64,000 nucleotides of DNA from Methylocaldum sp002005105 (GTDB lineage: Bacteria > Pseudomonadota > Gammaproteobacteria > Methylococcales > Methylococcaceae), in the NCBI RefSeq assembly GCF_051027545.1, contig NZ_CP194902.1, positions 2,046,001 through 2,110,000 of the forward strand, written 5' to 3'. The notes under the pieces were generated by a model. It searched no databases, was not told the DNA's origin, and saw nothing but the letters and a program-made list of their open reading frames with translations. The position numbers and the translations under genes were made by a program. Below are positions 25,500 through 33,932 of the stretch, piece by piece. Every line of letters starts with the position of its first letter. Positions within the stretch are counted from its first letter, which is position 1.

Positions 25500-26279
25500 T
25501 TAGCGTTGTGCCGGTGGTATATCCGGGCAGAGGTCTTTGCCGATCAGGTTCGAGATGCTCGCAAACACCTGCAGCAACACGCCCATGATGGCCAATGCCA
25601 GCCAGCCGAAGATCACGAAGCCGTAGTGCAAGGGCGCTACGAACAACTCTTCCATAAACCAGAAGGTGTGACCCCATTCGTTCAAGCCGACGTTCGGCAG
25701 AATCATGAACGGACCGGTCCACAGAATCAGGTACGCCAGCGACAAGCCTTTCGACGTCGAGAAGTACGGCAGGCGGGTATGCGCATACAGGAACGCGCCA
25801 CCACCCGTGATGATGTAGATCGGATAGCTCAGGTAGAACTCGATGATGTGCGACGGCGTGAAGTCGGTGTCGCGAACAATCGTCTGGTGCCAGGTGCCGT
25901 CCTGCTCGGTGAAGTAGCTCGCACCCCAGTAAATGGCCCATGCATACGCAAACAGCCAAATCAGGTGCGTCATGTTCCGGCGCAGTTCTTCCCGCGGCGC
26001 CAGTGCCGCCAGGTTGCGGTCACGGGTCTTCCACAGGTAGCCCCACAGAATCGAGGCGGTGACCACTTCCAGTACGATTTCGGTGTACAGGAAGTTCATC
26101 CAGTACGTCTCGAATTCCGGTGCGAACGAATCCAGACCGGCGGACCAGCCGTAGACCCCTTCATACCACCGAACCCAAAAATAAAAGACCGTGTACAGCA
26201 TGAACGCAAAAGTCAGCCACTTTACGTTAAGTAAGGGTTGCTCTTTTGCTTCCACGCCACCTGCTGTTGTAGCAGCCAT
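25500..26279 (-). CDS. pmoC: Particulate methane monooxygenase subunit C, solitary copy
   Basis: 259 residues with the six-helix PmoC pattern. The copper ligands expected for the PmoC site are present: Asp127 and His131 in EQDGTWH and His144 in DFTPSH. GPFMILPNVGLNEWGHTFWF and HYGFVIFGWLALA near the end are near-invariant in methanotrophs. The start has ggaggtaaaact upstream. No pmoA or pmoB follows; a terminator closes the unit, so this is an additional lone pmoC, as known from Methylococcus. Lone copies have been linked to growth or stress adaptation, a role only inferred here. Confidence 0.97.
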   Translation of the reverse strand: MAATTAGGVEAKEQPLLNVKWLTFAFMLYTVFYFWVRWYEGVYGWSAGLDSFAPEFETYWMNFLYTEIVLEVVTASILWGYLWKTRDRNLAALAPREELRRNMTHLIWLFAYAWAIYWGASYFTEQDGTWHQTIVRDTDFTPSHIIEFYLSYPIYIITGGGAFLYAHTRLPYFSTSKGLSLAYLILWTGPFMILPNVGLNEWGHTFWFMEELFVAPLHYGFVIFGWLALAIMGVLLQVFASISNLIGKDLCPDIPPAQR

Positions 26280-26573
26280 AGTTTTACCTCCATTGCTTGT
26301 TGTTAATTACCAATGAATGCCAGAGTACGTACGTGACATCTCTGACCCCGATTTAGAGTAAAGCTGCACAAAAAAATTCCGATCCGTAGGAAGAAATTTT
26401 TAACTGTGCGGCTTCTGCGTTGAAAATACGGAGAAGCCCTTCGAAACCCTAAATACAGGGCCTATCCCGATACTTTTCGGCGTACGGCAGGTTTGTCGGA
26501 ACGCCCAACCGCAGCCAATGGTATCGAGTCAATACTTTATGCTCGGCTTATAGGTGATGTCAACTAGGATGTG

Positions 26574-26865
26574 TCAATTATTTTTCGACGAAGTTGATGG
26601 CAGGATTTGGTGCCGATCGGATCGGGCTGACAGGCTCGGATCGTCGATTTTTACGCTGAGATGTTGCGGGGTCTGGCTGGGTCGCCCAGCTTTATCACCA
26701 GCGGCAATCAGATAGACGTCCATGACACCGTAGTAGCTGATCACGAAGCGTTCGAAGAATCGAGCCAGCGGGCTATGGATGTTTTCTCGTTCAGTGATGG
26801 TCAATACGGTGCCGTCGCCATCTTCCGCAAGTTCGTAAATCCAAGTACCGTTTGAAAAACAAGCT
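26574..26865 (-). pseudogene. C-terminal remnant of an SRPBCC-family protein
   Basis: On the minus strand the frame reads NGTWIYELAEDGDGTVLTIT, then ERENIHSPLARFFERFVIS, the last strand and C-terminal helix of START/SRPBCC (polyketide cyclase-like) proteins. Nothing upstream in this frame restores the N-terminal domain, so about two thirds of the gene is missing. The remaining DNA between pmoC and glgX (26280-27121) has no other recognisable gene. Confidence 0.5.
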
Positions 26866-27121
26866 AAAAGAGGTGATCTGCCAGCGTGGCGACGGGCTCG
26901 ACTCGTGTACTTTGCGTATTCGGTTTGTCCATTATGCGGAAGTGGGCGGGTTTTTCGTTCCGTGATCAGGATGATAAGATCGGCCTAATGTAAAGCGGAT
27001 TGTTTGTGGCTCATTCATAAGCCAGCCATGAGAAGGGAGGCGCTTGATCGGCGAGGCGGTAGTACCGGCGCAGCTATTGGTACTGATGCAAGTCCACCGC
27101 AAGACCGTCGATCCGTGTTTT

Positions 27122-29257
27122 ATGAAATCCGTCAATCATGCGACCACAGTTATTCCCTCTATGAAGCCCCGTTATTCCTATTCGGCGGGATCTCCTATTC
27201 CGCATGGAGTTCATTTGCACAAAGGCGGGGTGAATTTCTCCCTGTTTAGTCGGCATGCGACCCGCGTTTGGTTGCTTTTGTTCGAAGATGTGCATGCCAG
27301 CAAGCCGTTTCAAGTCATCGAGCTCGATTCGCAACATCATAAGACCGGCGACATGTGGCATATCTGTGTCCTGGGGGCAGGAAGGAATCTAGTTTACGCC
27401 TTTCGCGTCGATGGGCCTTTTGCACCTGAACAAGGACATCGTTTCGATTCGACGAAAATGCTGCTGGATCCATACGCGACGGCGCTTGCCACGCCGCTAC
27501 AGTGGAATTTTGCCGGTTTTTCTCCTCATGCCAAACCAACTGCGCTCGCTGATTCCGAGCGAGAAAACCCGGTGGCCGCCAAAAATCTTGTTACCGGCAA
27601 CGGCTTTGACTGGGAGGACGATCGACCACTTTATCATCCATGGTCTAGCCTGGTGATTTACGAAACGCATGTACGCGGTTTGACGGTGCACCCATCGTCC
27701 GGCGTCAGGTCGCCGGGCAGTTATCTTGGTCTTATCGAAAAAATTTCGTACTTCAAACGGATCGGGATCACGGCCGTTGAGCTAATGCCTTTGCAGGAGT
27801 TCAATCCTAATGAGGTTACCGCGGTTAATCCTCTGACCCGAGAGAGGCTCCGCAATTACTGGGGCTACAACACTATCGCTTTTTTCGCGCCTTTCGAGGG
27901 GTATGGCAGTCGTCTGTATCCCGGCTGTCAGGTCGACGAATTCAAGACGATGGTCAAAGCCCTGCACAAAGCCGGAATCGAGGTGCTGCTCGATGTTGTG
28001 TTCAACCACACGGCGGAAGGCGATGAAACCGGACCGACGCTCAACTTCCGCGGTCTGGACAACAGCATTTATTACTTGCTGGAAGACGATAAAAGTCGCT
28101 ACAAGAATTTCTCCGGTTGCGGCAATACCATGAACTGCAACCATCCCGTGGTTCGCAACTACATTCTCGACTGTCTGCGGTATTGGGTCGTGGAAATGCA
28201 CGTGGACGGTTTCCGCTTCGATCTGGCCTCTATTTTGGGGCGAGACCGCAACGGCCATCTGGTGGCCAACGCGCCGCTCTTGGAGCAGATTGCCGAGGAC
28301 CCGATTCTGCGCGACGTAAAGCTGATCGCCGAGGCTTGGGATGCGGGCGGCGCCTACTTGGTCGGACGTTTTCCCGGAGAGCGCTGGTCGGAGTGGAACG
28401 GCCAATATCGTGACGACGTGCGGCGCTACTGGCGCGGCGATCTCGGCACGGCCGGAGCTTTTGCCAGCCGATTATGCGGCAGCGCCGATCTTTACGAGCA
28501 TAGCGGGAAGGCGACGGTTAACAGCATCAACTTCGTGACCTGTCACGACGGGTTTACGCTGAACGATCTGGTGAGCTACGAGTACAAACACAATCTGGCC
28601 AATGGCGAAGAGAATCGGGACGGTTCGAACGATAATCACAGCGCCAACTACGGCGTGGAAGGTCCGACCGACGATCCGATCATCAATCGAATTCGGCTCA
28701 GGCAGATGAAGAACTTCATCGCCACGCTTTTCGTTTCCCGCGGGGTGCCGATGATTTTGGGCGGAGATGAGTTCTGTCGCACTCAACTAGGCAACAACAA
28801 CGCTTATTGCCAGGACAACGAGATTTCCTGGTACGACTGGAGGTTGCTGGCGCGGAATCAAGAATTCTTCGAATTCGTGCGGAATATGATTGCCTTTCGC
28901 GCGCGTCACCCGGTTCTGTCGTCGGAAAGGTTCTATAGGCCAGAAGACGTGAGCTGGTTCAATCCGTCCGGGCAGGTTCCCGACTGGCATTCGGAGAGCG
29001 CGGTGGGATGTCGGATTTATGCGGAAAAAGAAGGAGGGCAAGACCTTTGTCTGCTCTTCAATCCGCTGACCTATGCGACAAACTTCGTACTGCCGGATCT
29101 GCCGCACGATTCGGCTTGGCTTAGGGTGATCGATACCAGTGCCGCGCCGCCTTTCGATATTTGCCGGCCGGGCGACGGCATCCCGTTCGGCGGAAACTCA
29201 TCCATTCGGATCGAGGAGCGCAGTATGATCGTGTTGCTTGCGGAGCGTAATCGCTAG
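27122..29257 (+). CDS. glgX: Glycogen debranching enzyme GlgX
   Basis: About 700 residues. A CBM48 module comes first (PIPHGVHLHKGGVNFSLFSR), then a GH13 barrel with the usual regions: DVVFNHTAEGDE, VDGFRFDLASIL (catalytic Asp), LIAEAWDAGG (acid/base Glu) and FVTCHDGFTL (third Asp). This is the GlgX/isoamylase pattern, hydrolysing alpha-1,6 branches left by glycogen phosphorylase. ATG 27122 or 27161 (MKPRYSYSAG) are both possible; neither has a clear ribosome site. No other glycogen gene is near. Confidence 0.93.
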   Translation: MKSVNHATTVIPSMKPRYSYSAGSPIPHGVHLHKGGVNFSLFSRHATRVWLLLFEDVHASKPFQVIELDSQHHKTGDMWHICVLGAGRNLVYAFRVDGPFAPEQGHRFDSTKMLLDPYATALATPLQWNFAGFSPHAKPTALADSERENPVAAKNLVTGNGFDWEDDRPLYHPWSSLVIYETHVRGLTVHPSSGVRSPGSYLGLIEKISYFKRIGITAVELMPLQEFNPNEVTAVNPLTRERLRNYWGYNTIAFFAPFEGYGSRLYPGCQVDEFKTMVKALHKAGIEVLLDVVFNHTAEGDETGPTLNFRGLDNSIYYLLEDDKSRYKNFSGCGNTMNCNHPVVRNYILDCLRYWVVEMHVDGFRFDLASILGRDRNGHLVANAPLLEQIAEDPILRDVKLIAEAWDAGGAYLVGRFPGERWSEWNGQYRDDVRRYWRGDLGTAGAFASRLCGSADLYEHSGKATVNSINFVTCHDGFTLNDLVSYEYKHNLANGEENRDGSNDNHSANYGVEGPTDDPIINRIRLRQMKNFIATLFVSRGVPMILGGDEFCRTQLGNNNAYCQDNEISWYDWRLLARNQEFFEFVRNMIAFRARHPVLSSERFYRPEDVSWFNPSGQVPDWHSESAVGCRIYAEKEGGQDLCLLFNPLTYATNFVLPDLPHDSAWLRVIDTSAAPPFDICRPGDGIPFGGNSSIRIEERSMIVLLAERNR

Positions 29258-29270
29258 TCTGAAAATGAAA

Positions 29271-29291
29271 ACGGCCGGCTGTCCCGGCCGT
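29271..29291. terminator. Hairpin between convergent genes, likely terminator
   Basis: acggccggctgtcccggccgt forms a GC-rich stem of eight to nine pairs between glgX and the minus-strand carrier gene. In the minus direction it is followed by ttttcatttt, so it most clearly ends the 32,005-29,321 transcript; it may also serve glgX. Confidence 0.6.
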
Positions 29292-29320
29292 CTTGCGTTT
29301 CTAAGACATGTACGAAACAT

Positions 29321-30139
29321 TCACGGCGTTACCGTTTGAGTGGCCGAAAACTGATTTCCTTTATTGTCTCGAATTTCGGCTTTCAACTCTCCGGCCGTTT
29401 CCGGCACGAAATAGAAGCGGAAATTCGGGTCGGCGCTGATGGCGATATCGGTCTGTGCCGTGAGAACCGGTTTGTCGTTGAAGCTGACTTTTAGTTCTTC
29501 CACGAAGTGAGCCGGCTTGATCATCCGGGTCAATTGATCCATCTGCAGGCCGGTGATGTTCGGATGACTGATGAGCAGTTGAGCCAAATTCGGCTGTTGC
29601 AAGGCTGCTTTTTCATTGTCCAGCTTGAACTTCATCTTGCCCATGCGTGCCATGGCTGCCTCAAGATCGGTGCCTATGGGGGCCGAGCAGCCGCCGCTCG
29701 CTTTGACGAACACTTTGTTCATATGGAGCTTGCCGTCATTGGTCTCGGCGATGGCGCGAATATGGGTGTAGGCGTTGACGCGTACCCGCATGGCCAGGTC
29801 GGCTTTTCCGCTGTCCGGTGTGAAGTGGAAGTTGGCGGAGAATGGAACCGGGTTGTTGTCGATGATCAAGGTCACGGTCTTGATGTATCGATCCTTGGTC
29901 TGCGGAATCTTGCTGTTGATCTGGATCGGTACCAAGGCCGGATCTTCTGCGCGATAAGGGGCGGTCAATTCGATGATTTGGTTGCCCTCTTCGATTGCGC
30001 GGTCGCCGAAAAATTTTTGTCTGAGTCCGCCGTTCCAGGCCGCTTCTTCCTCGCCGGCGGCGAACGCGGAGCCGGTTACTGCTAGTAAGTAGGCCAAGGC
30101 TAACCATAGGCCTTTGTTTAACGCTATCAATTGTTTCAT
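29321..30139 (-). CDS. Quinoprotein dehydrogenase-associated SoxYZ-like carrier protein
   Basis: 272 residues with a signal peptide (LALAYLLAVTGSAFA), so periplasmic. The first half (APYRAEDPALVPIQINSKIP, then KTVTLIIDNNPVPFSANFHF) resembles SoxY, with the Cys-Gly pair region as SGGCSAPIG. The second half (LKVSFNDKPVLTAQTDIAI, then a FYFVPETAGELKAEIRDNKG segment) resembles SoxZ. This fused carrier is repeatedly found next to PQQ-dependent dehydrogenases of the XoxF type; its cargo is not established. GGAG stands before the ATG at 30139. It follows the metallohydrolase gene by 31 bp. Confidence 0.8.
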   Translation of the reverse strand: MKQLIALNKGLWLALAYLLAVTGSAFAAGEEEAAWNGGLRQKFFGDRAIEEGNQIIELTAPYRAEDPALVPIQINSKIPQTKDRYIKTVTLIIDNNPVPFSANFHFTPDSGKADLAMRVRVNAYTHIRAIAETNDGKLHMNKVFVKASGGCSAPIGTDLEAAMARMGKMKFKLDNEKAALQQPNLAQLLISHPNITGLQMDQLTRMIKPAHFVEELKVSFNDKPVLTAQTDIAISADPNFRFYFVPETAGELKAEIRDNKGNQFSATQTVTP

Positions 30140-30170
30140 TGAGTTACTCTCCGGGTAAGTGTTCGGGGAT

Positions 30171-31100
30171 TTAGTCGTCTTCCCACTCCAGTTCGGCGAA
30201 TGCAGTGGAAATATTCCTCTTATGGAACTCGTCGAACAGTTGCCAGTCATCGCGGGCCGATAAACCGACGTTCTCCATGGCATCCTCCATGGTTTTGCCA
30301 TCTTTGATGAACGCTCTGATCTCGGACTGCAAAGTCCTGAGGTAGCGCTCCTCGGGCTCCAGCGCCTCAGGCCAATCGGCCGAAACCGGGCCGTGTCCCG
30401 GTATCGCCAGCTTGGCATCGATCGTTTTGAGTTGCTCGATCGTCGCGAGCCAGCCATTGAGGCTTCCGTCAACCACGGGTAAATGCCCCATGAACAGGAG
30501 ATCGGCAAGCCAAAGGGTCTTGGTTTGAGCATCGTAAATGCTGAGATCGTTGTCGGTGTGGGATGTCTTGTGTGCCCTCAAAAGCAGCGTTCTGGCGCCG
30601 AGCTCTAGCACGAGCGTGTCCCGAACCGAATGATCGGGCGGCACGAAGTTCTCGATCTTTAAACTGAAGCCGAGATCGCGCTCGGCCTTTTCTTGATAAA
30701 AGGGCGCGCGCATGGCCATGGCTTCGGCAAGCTTGTGATGGCCGATGAAACTGACGCCGGGCTGTTTGAATGCGATATTGCCGTAGATGTGATCCGGATG
30801 GACGTGGGTGTTGATGACGTAGCAGATCGGAATCGTGGTGATGGATTCGATGGCGCTTCTCAAGGCATGGCCTTGCTCCGGGCTGCCCCCGGTATCAATC
30901 ACCGCCACGCAACGCTGGCCGACTATGAAGCCGATATTGGCGATCTCGCCGCGGTTGTGGCTATCCGGCAGTTCGTGGACGCCCTGGTGAACGTAAATGC
31001 CCGGCGCGACCTGCTGAAGCGAGAGTTTGGGGATGTCGGTCTGGGCGGGGGCGTTTAGCGCGGTGAGCGACAGGATGAGCGCAATGACTGGAACTTTCAT
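30171..31100 (-). CDS. Quinoprotein relay system zinc metallohydrolase (MBL fold)
   Basis: 309 residues with a signal peptide (MKVPVIALILSLTALNAPAQ). The metallo-beta-lactamase motif is NTHVHPDHIYGN (HxHxDH); additional His ligands appear in AHKTSHTDNDLSIY and PGHGPVSADWP. VAVIDTGGSPEQG is the usual second strand. This subgroup is found with SoxYZ-like carriers beside PQQ dehydrogenases; the substrate is unknown. Its start codon shares one base with the stop of the LysR gene (TAATG), so the three genes form one transcript. Confidence 0.82.
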   Translation of the reverse strand: MKVPVIALILSLTALNAPAQTDIPKLSLQQVAPGIYVHQGVHELPDSHNRGEIANIGFIVGQRCVAVIDTGGSPEQGHALRSAIESITTIPICYVINTHVHPDHIYGNIAFKQPGVSFIGHHKLAEAMAMRAPFYQEKAERDLGFSLKIENFVPPDHSVRDTLVLELGARTLLLRAHKTSHTDNDLSIYDAQTKTLWLADLLFMGHLPVVDGSLNGWLATIEQLKTIDAKLAIPGHGPVSADWPEALEPEERYLRTLQSEIRAFIKDGKTMEDAMENVGLSARDDWQLFDEFHKRNISTAFAELEWEDD

Positions 31101-32005
31101 TAAGGTCTTGTGTCTTTTTCGTTGGCGATCAATAGATCGAGCAAAGCGCGGCTGGCCCGCGACCGCATTTTCGCTTCGGGCGCGATGATGTTCAACTGCC
31201 AGCGGAGGCCATCGGGCGGGTTGATCCGCCGTGATACCAAGCTGTTATTTTCATGGCGCATGGCCTGAATGGAGGCAAAACCGATACCGAGTCCGGCCCG
31301 GACAGACTCTTTCACGCCCGCGACGCCCATCACCTCGATATTGACCGGCGCCGTAATATGCGCTTCGGCCAACGCGGTTTCGACGACTTGCCTCGCACCC
31401 GATCCCGGTTCGCGCCAGATGATTTGGTAGCGGGTAAAAACATCGAGAGGAACGGCCTCCGGATAAATTTCCGCGATTTCATGATTCTGGGGGACGATCA
31501 GCACGATTTCGTCCTCTTTCCACGGCAGCATGCGGAATGGCGCGGATAACTGCTCGGTCGCGACCGGGCCTTCGATGAAAGCCAAATCCAACTCCGGAAG
31601 ATTTTGCACGATTTCTTGGGTATTGCCGGTATTGATATACACATGCACGCCGGGGTAGTCGGTTTGGAGTCTCACGACGTATTCGGGTAGGTAATAGCTG
31701 GCGATGGTCATCGTCGAGCCGATGCGCAAGGTTCCGACGTTGACCTGCTGTAAGCGGCGGATGTAGTCCTTCGCCTCGCGATAGTCGCGTTCCATGCGTT
31801 CGGCGTATTCGAGTAGACCTTGGCCTGCCGGTGTCAAAACGATTTGATGGCCGACTCGCTCGTACAGCGGTTCTCCGACGGCATCCTGAAGTAACTTCAG
31901 CTGCCCGGAGACGGCCGGTTGGCCTAGATTCAGCTGTTCAGCGGCTCGAGTGATGCTTTTCAGCTTTGCCACGATCGCAAAGGTCAGGAGAGACTGCAAG
32001 TTCAT
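31100..32005 (-). CDS. LysR-family transcriptional regulator, divergent from formate dehydrogenase
   Basis: 301 residues. The N-terminal winged helix reads SLLTFAIVAKLKSITRAAEQ, followed by LGQPAVSGQLKLLQDAVGEPL; the effector domain begins LRIGSTMTIASYYLPEYV. It is transcribed away from the formate dehydrogenase genes 203 bp distant, the classical arrangement in which a LysR protein controls both directions. Downstream it is joined to the metallohydrolase gene by a 1-bp overlap. The inducer could be formate or a C1 metabolite; this is inferred from position only. Confidence 0.88.
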   Translation of the reverse strand: MNLQSLLTFAIVAKLKSITRAAEQLNLGQPAVSGQLKLLQDAVGEPLYERVGHQIVLTPAGQGLLEYAERMERDYREAKDYIRRLQQVNVGTLRIGSTMTIASYYLPEYVVRLQTDYPGVHVYINTGNTQEIVQNLPELDLAFIEGPVATEQLSAPFRMLPWKEDEIVLIVPQNHEIAEIYPEAVPLDVFTRYQIIWREPGSGARQVVETALAEAHITAPVNIEVMGVAGVKESVRAGLGIGFASIQAMRHENNSLVSRRINPPDGLRWQLNIIAPEAKMRSRASRALLDLLIANEKDTRP

Positions 32006-32207
32006 ACATGATTCTGCATAAATATGCGTAACATCATGAAAAGTAATGGAAAATTCATGAATATCGATTTGAATTTGATGGACCCATCCGCTACAGTCGC
32101 GTACACCGATTCGACTACCCGCTAGAACGCGTTGTTTCTGCCGATGTTGAGGGCGCTGGGCCCGAGAACGGCTGTTTCCGAAGCACTATATTAAAGGTAT
32201 GCACCGT
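32006..32207. promoter_or_regulatory. Divergent control region between LysR and formate dehydrogenase
   Basis: The AT-rich half next to the lysR start contains the perfect palindrome attcatgaat (32053-32062) and several near copies of catgaa/ttcatg spaced roughly one to two helix turns apart, as expected for LysR sites (T-N11-A). Promoter boxes cannot be fixed by eye. Confidence 0.4.
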
Positions 32208-33905
32208 ATGACCACAGCTCCGGTTGCTTTTAAGAAAGTCAAGAAAAATAAGAGGATGGCGCCCAAGGGGCGCCCGATCGACCTCAAGGCCTTGGAGGAG
32301 ATTCGTGCCTTGCTCGGCGAAGCGCCGCGTCGCCGGGATTTGCTGATCGAGCATCTGCATAAGATTCAGGATGCCTACAAGTATATTTCCGCAAAACATG
32401 TCGTTGCCTTGGCCCATGAGATGAAGCTTTCTCCAGCCGAGGTGTATGAGGTCGCTACCTTCTACCATCATTTCGATGTGGTCAAAGAGAACGAGACGCC
32501 TCCGCCGCCCTTGACGGTGCGCGTTTGCGAGTCGGTTTCCTGTGAAATGGCCGGCGCCAAGCCGTTGCTGGAAGCACTTCAAAAAGGGCTGGGAGAAGGG
32601 GTCCGCGTGATTCCGGCACCATGCGTCGGACGTTGCCAGCATGCGCCGGTTGCCGTGGTGGGGCAAAATCCGATCGATAATGCCAACGAAGAAACAGTAC
32701 AGCAGGCGGTTGTCAGCAGGGCGGTCGAAGCCGAGGTCCCGGCTTACATCGATTATTCCCAGTATATCGCTCAGGGCGGATACCAAACCCTGAAGGCATG
32801 CATCGAAGGCAAGCGCAACCGCGAGTGGGCGATTAATGCCATGGAGCATTCCGGTTTGCGCGGTCTTGGCGGCGCCGGTTTTCCGGCGGGACGCAAGTGG
32901 CGGATCGTCAGTAGCTATCCGGGGCCGAGGCTCATGGCAGTGAACATCGACGAGGGCGAGCCGGGCACTTTCAAGGATCGCCATTACCTGGAAAGCGATC
33001 CTCACCGTTTTCTCGAAGGTATGCTGATCGCCGCGTGGGCGGTCGACATCAGCGAGATCTATATCTATCTTCGCGACGAGTATGCCGCCTGCCGCAAGAT
33101 TCTTACCGAAGAACTGGCCAAGCTGCAGAGCAATCCGCCTTCCGCAACACACCTGATTCCGCCGATTCATCTACGGCGGGGGGCCGGCGCCTACATCTGT
33201 GGCGAGGAGTCGGCAATGATCGAATCCATCGAGGGCAAGCGCGGCATGCCGCGGCTCCGTCCTCCCTTCGTTGCCGAAGTCGGTTTGTTCGGCCGTCCCA
33301 CGCTGGAGCACAACATGGAGACGGTGTTCTGGGTGCGCGACATTCTGGAGAAGGGACCCGAGTGGTTCTCTTCGTTCGGGCGGCACGGCCGTAAAGGATT
33401 GCGTTCGTTCTCGGTCAGCGGGCGCGTGCAGAAACCGGGGGTTCATCTGGCCCCCGCCGGTATCACCGTGCGCGAGCTGATCGACGAATACTGCGGCGGC
33501 ATGCTGCCGGGACACGAGTTCTACGGCTACTTCCCCGGCGGCGCTTCCGGCGGAATTCTGCCGGCATCCATGGGCGATATTCCGCTGGATTTCGACACCT
33601 TGAATCAGTACGGCTGTTTTATCGGCTCCGCTGCCGTCGTCATCCTGTCCAACCAGGACAGCGCCAAGGCGATGGCGATCAACGCCATGAAGTTTTTCGA
33701 GGAAGAATCGTGCGGTCAATGCACGCCTTGCCGGGTCGGTACCGGCAAGGCGGTCAGGCTCATGCAAAAGGACCAATGGGACAAGCCCTTGCTGGACGAC
33801 ATCTCCAAGGTGATGACCGATGCATCCATCTGCGGCCTTGGTCAGGCGGCGGCAAATCCCTTGCAGTGCGTGTTCAAGTATTTCCCCCAAGAGCTTGAAA
33901 AGTAA
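32208..33905 (+). CDS. NAD-dependent formate dehydrogenase beta subunit (NuoE-NuoF fusion)
   Basis: About 565 residues. Residues 20-175 are NuoE-like, with a [2Fe-2S] site formed by VCESVSCEMAG and APCVGRCQHAP. Residues 190-565 are NuoF-like: GLRGLGGAGFPAGRKW (NADH site), RGAGAYICGEESAMIESIEG (FMN site), and the [4Fe-4S] motif ESCGQCTPCRVG plus a distant Cys (SICGLGQ). The fused two-domain beta subunit is that of the two-subunit FDH1 type of methylotrophs; the electron path is alpha subunit to FMN to NAD+. ATG 32208 has aaagg 10 bases upstream; ATG 32199 is too close to it. The alpha subunit gene follows by 27 bp. Confidence 0.92.
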   Translation: MTTAPVAFKKVKKNKRMAPKGRPIDLKALEEIRALLGEAPRRRDLLIEHLHKIQDAYKYISAKHVVALAHEMKLSPAEVYEVATFYHHFDVVKENETPPPPLTVRVCESVSCEMAGAKPLLEALQKGLGEGVRVIPAPCVGRCQHAPVAVVGQNPIDNANEETVQQAVVSRAVEAEVPAYIDYSQYIAQGGYQTLKACIEGKRNREWAINAMEHSGLRGLGGAGFPAGRKWRIVSSYPGPRLMAVNIDEGEPGTFKDRHYLESDPHRFLEGMLIAAWAVDISEIYIYLRDEYAACRKILTEELAKLQSNPPSATHLIPPIHLRRGAGAYICGEESAMIESIEGKRGMPRLRPPFVAEVGLFGRPTLEHNMETVFWVRDILEKGPEWFSSFGRHGRKGLRSFSVSGRVQKPGVHLAPAGITVRELIDEYCGGMLPGHEFYGYFPGGASGGILPASMGDIPLDFDTLNQYGCFIGSAAVVILSNQDSAKAMAINAMKFFEEESCGQCTPCRVGTGKAVRLMQKDQWDKPLLDDISKVMTDASICGLGQAAANPLQCVFKYFPQELEK

Positions 33906-33932
33906 GCGAGCTGAAATCCGTAGGAACGAGAT

